Origin: Anianabacter salinae | GTDB lineage: Bacteria; Pseudomonadota; Alphaproteobacteria; Rhodobacterales; Rhodobacteraceae | Assembly: GCF_019061145.1 (NCBI RefSeq) | Contig: NZ_JAHQZS010000002.1 | Location: forward strand, 372,001-436,000 | Direction of reading: 5' to 3' | DNA length: 64,000 nucleotides | Shown here: one piece after another, positions 56,110 through 63,125 of the stretch | Position numbering within the stretch: position 1 is the first letter of the stretch | Layout of the letters: each line of letters begins with the position of its first letter | Translations under genes and position numbers: made by a program | The notes under the pieces: model-generated | What the model was told of the DNA's origin: nothing | The model's input: the letters and a program-made list of their open reading frames with translations, nothing else | Database searches by the model: none

Positions 56110-56623
56110 GATCGTGATGCTCCGGGGCAGAGGCGGCGCTGGCCCAGGGGCCGCGGCCCATCAGGCCGTTCCAGGCGGTCAGAAGCGCACGCAGGATGAC
56201 CGACAGGGCAAAGCCCATGTAGATCGAGAAGACCAGGTTGAACGGCCAGCGCATGTAGGCAGTGCGCTCGCGCGCCATGAAGTCGATGTAGTCCCAGGCG
56301 GCGGGCAGCGTGTAGGCGAAGATGCCCGCGCAGCCGAGGCCCGCGAAGACGTCGAAGGCCCGGCGGACGGGCCGCGGCACGGCGAGATAGACGATATCGA
56401 GACGGATCACGTCCTCGTCCCGCACCACGAAGGCATAGCCGAACAGGATGCACCACACCCACGAAATGGTGACCCATTCGATCGTCCAGCCGACCGACCA
56501 GCCAAGGACATATCGAAAGACGATCTGCAGGATGAACGCGACGAACATCGACGCGAGCAGCAGCGCGAGGACGTTCTCGCAGCGGCGGGCAAGCCAGTCG
56601 ACCAAGGGTCTGGCACGGTCCAT
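56102..56623 (-). CDS. TRAP transporter small permease (DctQ)
   Basis: 173 residues with four membrane helices: ENVLALLLASMFVAFILQIVFRYV, TISWVWCILFGYAFVVRDEDVIRLD, FAGLGCAGIFAYTLPAAWDYIDF and FNLVFSIYMGFALSVILRAL. The VRDEDVIRLD segment is typical of DctQ. It serves as the membrane partner of DctM. AGGAGGACCCC precedes the start. Lies between the binding protein gene (93 bases) and dctM. Confidence 0.9.
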   Translation of the reverse strand: MDRARPLVDWLARRCENVLALLLASMFVAFILQIVFRYVLGWSVGWTIEWVTISWVWCILFGYAFVVRDEDVIRLDIVYLAVPRPVRRAFDVFAGLGCAGIFAYTLPAAWDYIDFMARERTAYMRWPFNLVFSIYMGFALSVILRALLTAWNGLMGRGPWASAASAPEHHDHA

Positions 56624-56716
56624 TCGGGGGTCCTCCTGTCGGGTGAGGGGGCGGGCGCGAAGAGCGGCCGGTTCGGGCCGCGCGGCGATGCCCCGCGGCC
56701 CTGTGTCGTGGCGGCC

Positions 56717-57697
56717 CTAGTTGCCGACCGCCTGAATCTGCTCGACCAGGCCTTCGGGCCAGTCGGCGGAATACTTCGAGTCCCGATAGACCGCGAGCAC
56801 ATGCTCCTGGAAGGCTGCAAGATCGGGCATGTAGACGTCGACGCCGTTCGCCGCCATGTCCTCGGACAGCGATTGCTCCAGCGACAGGGTTTCAGCGTCG
56901 ACGGCGTCCTGGAACCGGTCGGCGCATTCCAAGGTCTTGGCCTGCTGGTCCTCGGTCATGCCGTTCCACGTCTCGAGCGAGATGGTGAACAGGTTCGACG
57001 CCATCAGGTGCGAGGTTGTGCCGATATGCGTTAGCACCTCGTCGAACTTCATCGACCGCGTGGCCGGAAAGCCGTTGTCCTGGCCGTCGATCTGCCCGGT
57101 CTGAAGCGCGGTGTAGACCTCGGTGAAGGGCACCGGAACGGGGGTTGCGCCCATCGCCTCGCCCACGAATTGCCAGCCCTCTCCGGGCGGCATGCGCAGC
57201 TGCACGCCGTTCAGATCCTCGGGTGTCATGATCCGCTCTTCGCCGACATAGCCGATGTGCCGCGCGCCGATGTAGGGCCAGGCGAGGACCTTCACGCCTG
57301 CGGCGTCCTCGATCTCTTGCTCCAGGGCGTCCAGAACGTCGCCGTCATAGACCGCCCGCATGTGCTCGTAATCGCGGAACAGGAACGGCGTGCCCAGCAC
57401 GCTGGTCGCGGGAACCTGATTGTAGAAGTCGAAGATCGCGAGGTTGCCCATGTCGAGGTTGCCGCGCTGCATCGCGGTCAGCTCGGTGCCCTGTTCGAAC
57501 AGCGTTGCGCCGTGGTGCGGCTCGAATTCAAAGCCATCGCCAAGGCAGCCGCCGAACTCGGACGCCAGCAACTCGGACCGGATGTCGCTTGCAGGCACCG
57601 TGTCCGAGTAGAGCAGAGTTACGGTGTCCTGCGCCGAGGCGGCCCCGGCGAGGGTCAGGCCCATGAAAAGGGCCAAGGTCGAAGTGGTAGAACGCAT
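56717..57697 (-). CDS. TRAP transporter solute-binding protein (DctP)
   Basis: 326 residues with a Sec signal peptide (STLALFMGLTLAGAASA). DctP signatures include QLRMPPGEGWQFVGEAMGATPVPV (here LNGVQLRMPPGEGW and ATPVPVPFTEVYTALQTGQIDGQDN), with Arg in QLRMP as the carboxylate contact. It delivers an organic acid to DctQM. AGGGAGGAAACCAG precedes the ATG at 57697; the open frame upstream is shadow of the dehydrogenase gene. Quinate or shikimate is the likely ligand by context. Confidence 0.92.
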   Translation of the reverse strand: MRSTTSTLALFMGLTLAGAASAQDTVTLLYSDTVPASDIRSELLASEFGGCLGDGFEFEPHHGATLFEQGTELTAMQRGNLDMGNLAIFDFYNQVPATSVLGTPFLFRDYEHMRAVYDGDVLDALEQEIEDAAGVKVLAWPYIGARHIGYVGEERIMTPEDLNGVQLRMPPGEGWQFVGEAMGATPVPVPFTEVYTALQTGQIDGQDNGFPATRSMKFDEVLTHIGTTSHLMASNLFTISLETWNGMTEDQQAKTLECADRFQDAVDAETLSLEQSLSEDMAANGVDVYMPDLAAFQEHVLAVYRDSKYSADWPEGLVEQIQAVGN

Positions 57698-57723
57698 CTG
57701 GTTTCCTCCCTGTTGCGTGTTGG

Positions 57724-58638
57724 TCAGCCGCCGTTTGCGGCGTCGGTCTCGATGAAGGCCTCGAAGGTGGCCCACATCCGTTTGGGGTCCGGCGCGAGGC
57801 CGGTGAACAGCTCGAAGGCCCGGACAGCCTGGAACACCGCCATCCCCGATCCCGCCAGCGTGCGGCAGCCGCGCGCGCGCGCCGCCGCCAGAAGCTCGGT
57901 TTCCAGTGGGAAATATACGATGTCGGCGACCCAGTGCCGGGGCTCCAATAGCGCCGTGTCGATGGCGGTGCCCGGCAGCTTGGCCATGCCCATCGGCGTC
58001 GCGTTCACGATGCCGTCCGCGCGTTTGGCCGCCGCAGCAAGATCGGCGACAGGTTCCGCGTGCGCCGCGCCGTCGGCCAGGATGTCCGCTGCAAGTGCCT
58101 GTGCGGCGCCCCGGTCGCTGTCGGCAATGAGAAGCCGCTGCGCACCCACGGCGCACAGGGCATGTGCGACGGCCGCGCCCGCGCCGCCCGCGCCCAGCAA
58201 CAGGACCGTGTCCAATGCCGCGCCGGGAAGGCCGCGTTTCCACCCTTCGGCGAACCCCCAAAGGTCGGTGTTGTGGCCGTATCGCCGCCCGCCACGGAAC
58301 ACGATGGTGTTCACCGCGCCAACACGCCGCGCCGCGTCCGACAACTCGTCGAGATGCGCGATAACGGCCTTCTTGTAAGGGAAGGTGACGTTCAGTCCTG
58401 CCAGCCCCTCGGCCTCTGCGCGGGCCAGCAGCGCGGCGACCTGGGCGTCGTCCTGAGGCAGAACGTCGGTGTCCCAAAGCTCGTAAGTCAGGGCAAGGCC
58501 CTGTGCGTCCCCCTCGGCCCGGTGCATCGCGGGGGTGCGGGATTTCTGGATGCCGCGGCCGATCAGCGCGACGCGAACAGACCCAAGGCCGGGCGCCTGC
58601 GCGCTGCCCGTCCCGGCGCTGTCGATGCGCATGGCCAT
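57724..58638 (-). CDS. Quinate/shikimate dehydrogenase (catabolic, NAD-type)
   Basis: 304 residues of the shikimate dehydrogenase family. Substrate-binding KSRTPAMH stands where AroE has HSxSPxxHN (Thr for the second Ser); the catalytic Lys is in NVTFPYKK and the Asp in GHNTDLWGF. The nucleotide fold LLGAGGAGAAVAHAL ends in ADSD rather than the NRT of NADP-dependent AroE, which points to NAD and to a catabolic role. It would oxidise shikimate (or quinate) to the dehydro acid used by quiC. First gene of the operon; AGGA lies upstream of ATG 58638. Confidence 0.85.
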   Translation of the reverse strand: MAMRIDSAGTGSAQAPGLGSVRVALIGRGIQKSRTPAMHRAEGDAQGLALTYELWDTDVLPQDDAQVAALLARAEAEGLAGLNVTFPYKKAVIAHLDELSDAARRVGAVNTIVFRGGRRYGHNTDLWGFAEGWKRGLPGAALDTVLLLGAGGAGAAVAHALCAVGAQRLLIADSDRGAAQALAADILADGAAHAEPVADLAAAAKRADGIVNATPMGMAKLPGTAIDTALLEPRHWVADIVYFPLETELLAAARARGCRTLAGSGMAVFQAVRAFELFTGLAPDPKRMWATFEAFIETDAANGG

Positions 58639-58681
58639 CTGCTGATCCTCCCTCGCCGACGACTCGCCGGTTCCTTGCCGC

Positions 58682-58711
58682 ACAATGTTCGCAGCGGTTA
58701 ATTGCTGTCAA
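58682..58711 (-). promoter_or_regulatory. Promoter of the quinate/shikimate operon
   Basis: On the minus strand TTGACA (58711-58706) and CATTGT (58687-58682) with 18 bases between. It reads toward the dehydrogenase gene whose start is 44 bases further on. The adjacent palindrome would place a repressor at its upstream edge. Confidence 0.5.
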
Positions 58712-58715
58712 CACT

Positions 58716-58733
58716 TTTAACTGTTCAGTTAAA
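58716..58733. promoter_or_regulatory. 18-bp palindromic operator between the two arms of the quinate/shikimate cluster
   Basis: TTTAACTG-TT-CAGTTAAA, perfect 8-base arms, between the dehydrogenase and tetR genes. It directly abuts the minus-strand -35 and lies 40 bases before the tetR start. Size and site are typical of a TetR dimer operator, so the adjacent TetR protein is the probable binder and controls both arms. Confidence 0.7.
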
Positions 58734-58773
58734 TCGGGCCATGCTACCCATTCCCCGAGGAAGGGAGAGTGCT

Positions 58774-59439
58774 GTGAACAAGCCTTTGGTGCCGAACGAA
58801 AAAAAGAAGCAGAACTGGAAGCAGAATCCCGAAGCGGTGAAGTCGGACATCCTGCGGATCGCGACCGAACTGTTCGCGGCGAACGGTCTGTCGGGCACCC
58901 GGATCGATGAAATCGCGGCGCGAACCGAAACCTCCAAGCGGATGATCTACTACTACTTCGGCGACAAGGAAGGCCTCTATGCCCGCGTGCTGGAAGCCGC
59001 CTATGCGAAGGTCCGCGAAGGCGAGAAAAAGCTGAACCTCGAAGGATTGACCGCCGCCGACGCACTGGCCGAACTAGTCTCCTTCACCTTCGACCACCAC
59101 CGCAAATCCCCGGAATTCATTCGGATGGTGATGATCGAGAACATCCACCATGCCCAATATCTGAAACGCTCCGAGGTGATCCGCACGGTCAACGTCGCCG
59201 CGATCGACCGGCTGGCCGAGATCATCCGCCGCGGAGAAGCCGAAGGCGCCTTCCGTCCCGGTCTCGATCCGGTGGCGCTGCACTGGCAGATCAGCGCGCT
59301 GAGTTTCTTCAACGTCTCGAACCGGCCGACCTTCTCGGCGCTGTTCGGCCCCGGCCTGTTCGGGCCCGAAGGCCAGAATGCGCTGCGCGGGCAGGCCGTC
59401 GACATGATCCTGTCACATGTGAAGGTAAACGACCCATGA
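58774..59439 (+). CDS. TetR-family regulator of the quinate/shikimate cluster
   Basis: 221 residues from a GTG preceded by AAGGGAGAG; ATGs further upstream lie before the ribosome-binding site. Helix-turn-helix at about 22-68: SDILRIATELFAANGLSGTRIDEIAARTETSKRMIYYYFGDKEGLY, a highly typical TetR domain. A large C-terminal domain has FDHHRKSPEFIRMVMIENIHHAQYL, similar to regulators of small aromatic or organic acids. The N-terminus is basic (NEKKKQNWKQNPEAVK). Coupled to the hydrolase gene by ATGA. Confidence 0.9.
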   Translation: MNKPLVPNEKKKQNWKQNPEAVKSDILRIATELFAANGLSGTRIDEIAARTETSKRMIYYYFGDKEGLYARVLEAAYAKVREGEKKLNLEGLTAADALAELVSFTFDHHRKSPEFIRMVMIENIHHAQYLKRSEVIRTVNVAAIDRLAEIIRRGEAEGAFRPGLDPVALHWQISALSFFNVSNRPTFSALFGPGLFGPEGQNALRGQAVDMILSHVKVNDP

Positions 59440-60374
59440 ACCCCGATCTAGAACCTTTCCTGACCACCTGGGCCGAGAAATGGACGCGGGTGCCGCCCGG
59501 CGCGACCCCGGCCGACCGTCGCACCGCGTTCGAGGGCATCGCGCGAGAGATGCGCCTGCCGACCCCCGATTCCGTGGACACTGACGCCGAGCACTGGATC
59601 GACAGCCCCGCCGGACAGGTCCGCGTCCGGGTCTTTCGGCACAAGGACGGCGGCGTGCAACCCTGCCTGATCTACATGCACGGCGGCGCCTGGATGCAGG
59701 GCAGCCCCGAGACGCATTGGGACATAACCGCGCGCATTGCCGACTGGAACCGCCAGACGGTCATCAGCGTGGACTATGCCAAGGCGCCCGAGCGTCCGTT
59801 TCCCGCCGCCTTCGATCAGTGCGTCGCCGTGGCGCGCTGGGTCCATGCCTCGGCGGCGGGCCTCGGCGTCGATCCGGCGCGCATTGCCATCGGCGGGGAC
59901 AGCGCGGGCGGCAACCTTGCGGCAGCGGTTGCCCTGGACCTGCGCGGCGAGGATCTGTTCAACGCGCAACTGCTGATTTACCCGGCCTGCGATTTCGATG
60001 CCTCGCGTCCGTCCTACTCCGAGAACGCCGAAGGCCCGATCGTGCGCGCCGCCGACATGGAGCGGGTGAATGCCATGTATTCCGGAAACCCCGCGCTGCT
60101 TTCGACCGATCCGCGCCTTGCACCGCTCGTGGCCAAGGACCATTCCGGCCTTCCGCCCGCCTATATCGCCGTGGCCGAGTTTGACCCCTTGCGCGACAGC
60201 GGCCTTGCCTATGCCGAGGCACTGGAGGCGGCGGGGGTTCCGGTCACACTCGACCGCGGACCGGGGCTGATCCACGGCTATCTGCGGGCGATGGAGTATT
60301 GCCCTGCGTCCGAGGCGTCGCTTCGCGCGATGTCGGCGTGGCTGGCGGATACGCCTGCAATGGCGCAGGCATGA
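59436..60374 (+). CDS. Alpha/beta hydrolase, HSL-type esterase
   Basis: 312 residues. Oxyanion-hole motif YMHGGAWMQGS (80-90), nucleophile Ser156 in GGDSAGGN, Asp250 in EFDPLRDSG and His280 in GLIHGYL complete the catalytic triad of hormone-sensitive-lipase esterases. No signal peptide, so cytoplasmic. Coupled to both neighbours (ATGA at each end). By context it may cleave an ester or lactone related to quinate or shikimate, such as a phenolic acyl ester; this is inference. Confidence 0.88.
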   Translation: MNPDLEPFLTTWAEKWTRVPPGATPADRRTAFEGIAREMRLPTPDSVDTDAEHWIDSPAGQVRVRVFRHKDGGVQPCLIYMHGGAWMQGSPETHWDITARIADWNRQTVISVDYAKAPERPFPAAFDQCVAVARWVHASAAGLGVDPARIAIGGDSAGGNLAAAVALDLRGEDLFNAQLLIYPACDFDASRPSYSENAEGPIVRAADMERVNAMYSGNPALLSTDPRLAPLVAKDHSGLPPAYIAVAEFDPLRDSGLAYAEALEAAGVPVTLDRGPGLIHGYLRAMEYCPASEASLRAMSAWLADTPAMAQA

Positions 60375-60835
60375 CACCGCCCGAGCCGAAACTCGACTTC
60401 GTCTTCCGCATCGAGGCGGACATCGACAAGCCCCGGTCCGCAGGCAAGAACCCTGTGGGCGAGCGGCTTCACATCCCGATCACCGGCGGGCGGGTCAGCG
60501 GGCCGCGCCTGTCCGCGCGCGTGCTTCCGGGTGGATCGGACTGGCCGGTGATCGGCCCCGACGGCAATTCCCGCATCGAGGCGCATTACTCGATCGAAGC
60601 CGACGACGGCACGCTGATCTATGTGCGAAACATGGGGTTGCGGGTGTCCTCTGGCGCTGCGCTCGACAAGATCCGTGCCGGAGAACCCGTTGGCCCCGGC
60701 GAATTCTACATGCGCACCGCGCCCACGTTCGATGCGCCCGACGGGCCGCACGCCTGGCTGCGCGAGCGTCTGTTCGTCTGTTCGCTATGGCCCGCGCCGT
60801 CCTCGGTCTGCGTGGATGTCTACCAAGTGCTCTAG
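60371..60835 (+). CDS. DUF3237 family protein (second copy)
   Basis: 154 residues from the ATG that overlaps the hydrolase stop. Signature parts: LHIPITGGRVSGPRLSARVLPGGSDW is split as HIPITGGRVSGPRL and ARVLPGGSDWPVI, then DDGTLIYVRNMGLR and GEFYMRTAPTFDAPDG. Paralogue of the protein at 5823-6293. Function unknown; being third in a TetR-hydrolase-DUF3237 unit suggests a role with the same substrate, perhaps as a binding or lactone-handling protein. Confidence 0.84.
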   Translation: MTPPEPKLDFVFRIEADIDKPRSAGKNPVGERLHIPITGGRVSGPRLSARVLPGGSDWPVIGPDGNSRIEAHYSIEADDGTLIYVRNMGLRVSSGAALDKIRAGEPVGPGEFYMRTAPTFDAPDGPHAWLRERLFVCSLWPAPSSVCVDVYQVL

Positions 60836-60919
60836 CGGGCAGGGCGCCTGTGCCGCGCGGGGGCTTGACGCGGGCCCTGCACCGGCGGCACATCCGCCCA
60901 AAGCAGAAGGGACCGCACC

Positions 60920-61597
60920 ATGACATTCGACCGCCGCGTTAAGATCGCGCCGTCCATCCTGTCCGCCGATTTCGCGAACTTCGGCGCCGAGATCCGCGCC
61001 ATCGAGGATCAGGGCGCCGATTGGGTGCATGTCGATGTCATGGACAACCACTTCGTCCCGAACCTGACTTTCGGGCCGCCCGCGGTAAAGGCGTTCCGGC
61101 GCCATGTGAAGACGGTGATGGACGTGCACCTGATGATCGCGCCGGTGGACCCCTTCATCGAGGCCTATGCCGAAGCGGGCGCGGACATCCTGACCGCGCA
61201 TGTCGAGGCCGGCCCGCACATCCACCGCACGCTTCAGGCGATCCGGGGGGCCGGGATGAAGGCGGGCGTCGCGCTCAACCCCGGCACGCCAGCCGAGGCG
61301 GTCGCGCATGTGCTGGATATGGCCGATCTGGTTTGCGTGATGACGGTGAACCCCGGCTTTGGCGGGCAGAAGTTCATCGACATGACCGCCAAGGTCCGCG
61401 CCCTGCGCGCGATGATCGGCGACCGCCCGGTGCATATCGAGATCGACGGCGGTGTCGATACCGTGACCGCGCCTCTGGTGGTCGCGGCGGGGGCGGACGT
61501 GCTGGTGGCGGGGTCGGCGGTGTTCAAGGGCGGATCGGTCGAGGCGCCCGAGGTCTACGGGCAGAACATCGCGGCGATCCGCAAGGCGGCAGGCTGA
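60920..61597 (+). CDS. rpe: Ribulose-phosphate 3-epimerase
   Basis: 225 residues, TIM barrel. Metal and active-site motifs PSILSADFANFG, HVDVMDNHFVPNLTFGPP, VHLMIAPVDP, MTVNPGFGGQKF and EIDGGVD are all present. It interconverts ribulose 5-phosphate and xylulose 5-phosphate, so it also drains the product of XylB. AGAAGGGA is upstream of the ATG. A TTGACG hexamer at 60865-60870 may be its -35. Followed by gph after 36 bases. Confidence 0.95.
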   Translation: MTFDRRVKIAPSILSADFANFGAEIRAIEDQGADWVHVDVMDNHFVPNLTFGPPAVKAFRRHVKTVMDVHLMIAPVDPFIEAYAEAGADILTAHVEAGPHIHRTLQAIRGAGMKAGVALNPGTPAEAVAHVLDMADLVCVMTVNPGFGGQKFIDMTAKVRALRAMIGDRPVHIEIDGGVDTVTAPLVVAAGADVLVAGSAVFKGGSVEAPEVYGQNIAAIRKAAG

Positions 61598-61636
61598 TGG
61601 CGCTGCGATGACCGGCGGCAATGACGGGTCCGCGTG

Positions 61637-62293
61637 ATGGCTGCCATCGTCTTCGATCTGGACGGCACGCTGATCGACAGCGCGCCCGACATCTGCGGCA
61701 TCGCCAATGCGTTGCTGGACCGCGTGGGCCGCGCGCCGATCACCCTGGCCGAGACGCGGGATTTCATCGGCAATGGCGCGGGCGTCTTCGTGGCGCGCCT
61801 GCGCGCGGCGCGGGATCTGCCGGACGCCGACCATGACCGGCTGCTGGCCGAATTCATCCGCCGCTATGACGACGCGGTTCATCTGACGCGGCCTTATCCC
61901 GGAGTGGAAGAGGCGCTTTCGGCGCTGCTCCGGGCGGGCCACGTCCTGGGCATCTGCACCAACAAGCCGATCCGGCCGACGCGCGTAGTGTTGCGGCACC
62001 TTGGATTTGAGCGGTTCTTCGAGACCGTCCTCGGCGGTGACAGCCTGCCGGTGCACAAGCCCGACCCGGCGCCGCTTTGCGCCGTGTTCGAGGCGTTGCC
62101 ACAGGCGCCCGAGATCTACGTCGGCGACAGCGAGGTCGATGCCGAAACGGCACGGCGCGCCGGGGTGCCGTTCCTTCTGTTCACCGAAGGCTATCGCAAA
62201 TGCCCGGTCGACCAGATGCCGCACGCCGCCGCGTTCTCGGACTTCGCCGCCTTGCCCGGCCTCGTGGCACGCCAGGTGTCCGTGGACGTGTGA
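61637..62293 (+). CDS. gph: Phosphoglycolate phosphatase
   Basis: 218 residues, HAD fold. Motif I FDLDGTLIDSAPD, motif II as GICTNKP and motif III/IV HKPDPAPL...VGDSEVDAETARRAG match Gph. It removes the phosphate from 2-phosphoglycolate formed by DNA repair or Rubisco oxygenation. A GTG three bases upstream is the alternative start. Placement after rpe is the usual order in many proteobacteria. Converges closely (9 bases) on the tetR gene. Confidence 0.9.
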   Translation: MAAIVFDLDGTLIDSAPDICGIANALLDRVGRAPITLAETRDFIGNGAGVFVARLRAARDLPDADHDRLLAEFIRRYDDAVHLTRPYPGVEEALSALLRAGHVLGICTNKPIRPTRVVLRHLGFERFFETVLGGDSLPVHKPDPAPLCAVFEALPQAPEIYVGDSEVDAETARRAGVPFLLFTEGYRKCPVDQMPHAAAFSDFAALPGLVARQVSVDV

Positions 62294-62302
62294 CCAGCAC
62301 CG

Positions 62303-62911
62303 TCAATCCTGGCCTGCACCCATGAACGCGATGCGAAAGAAACTGTTTGCCATCTCTTCGGGGCCGACGCCATTTTGCAGCGGCCATTCCAGTGTCCAGT
62401 TCATCATTCCGATGATCGCGAATTTCAGCGTGTGCAGGTCGATGTCGGGGGCGATGGCTCCGGCCTGTTGCGCCTCGGACAGAAGGCGCGCCCAGACCGC
62501 ATCGTAACCCGCGCGCGTGCTGCGCAGCCGGTGGCGGATGTCGGCGGGAACATGCGCGAAGCAGCGGATATGGGCCGAACCATAGTCGCTTTTGTCATGC
62601 AGGGTGCGCAGATGGACCTCCATCGCGATCCGCACCCGGTCGAGCGGGGGCGATCCCGACGCAGCTTGCAGCGCGTCCAGCACCGAGGCTTCGACGCGCT
62701 TCACCCCTTCGGTCATGATCTCTTCGACCAGGGCGTCCTTGCCGTCGAAGTGATAGTAGAGCGAGCCCGCCTTCATGTCGCAGGCCTGCGCGATGTCGCG
62801 CAGGGACGTGGCGCCATAGCCCTGCCGCACCAGAAGCCCTGCCGTCCGGTCCAGGATCATCCGGCGCGAGACATCCCTCAACCGCTCGTCGGGCTTGCGG
62901 GTCACGGGCAT
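62303..62911 (-). CDS. TetR-family regulator next to acyl-CoA carboxylase
   Basis: 202 residues. Helix-turn-helix at about 18-63: ILDRTAGLLVRQGYGATSLRDIAQACDMKAGSLYYHFDGKDALVEE, then a TetR_C domain with EVHLRTLHDKSDYGSAHIRCFAHVPADIRHRLR, a pattern shared by regulators of acyl-CoA metabolism. Divergent from the carboxylase gene with 214 bases between, which hold a palindrome. Likely an acyl-CoA responsive repressor (inference). Confidence 0.87.
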   Translation of the reverse strand: MPVTRKPDERLRDVSRRMILDRTAGLLVRQGYGATSLRDIAQACDMKAGSLYYHFDGKDALVEEIMTEGVKRVEASVLDALQAASGSPPLDRVRIAMEVHLRTLHDKSDYGSAHIRCFAHVPADIRHRLRSTRAGYDAVWARLLSEAQQAGAIAPDIDLHTLKFAIIGMMNWTLEWPLQNGVGPEEMANSFFRIAFMGAGQD

Positions 62912-63036
62912 CGATCAAGTCTCCCTTGCAGCACCGGTCTTCCTTAGTCCGGCGTCTTGCCATGAGGCAAGATGCAGAGGGAGTGCTGCTGCCCCGGGTC
63001 ACATCGGTCATTGACCGGATGCACGGGAAGAAATTA

Positions 63037-63048
63037 TAACAAGTGTTA
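63037..63048. promoter_or_regulatory. Palindrome between tetR and acyl-CoA carboxylase genes
   Basis: TAACA-AG-TGTTA, perfect 5-base arms in an AT-rich patch (63031-63055) in the 214-base divergent region. AAATTATAAC just before it could be a -10 region. A TetR operator is the natural reading. Confidence 0.5.
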
Positions 63049-63125
63049 GGTAAAAGGGGCGCTTGTGGAACCAAGCCGCCCGCCCGGAGGACCGTAGTGA
63101 ATTCTGACTCCCTCAGGGGCCACGC

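Noticed and set aside
57698-59065. Long N-terminal extension of the TRAP binding-protein frame
   Set aside because: It is antisense or out of frame over the dehydrogenase and TetR genes, and a signal peptide with a strong ribosome-binding site starts at 57697.
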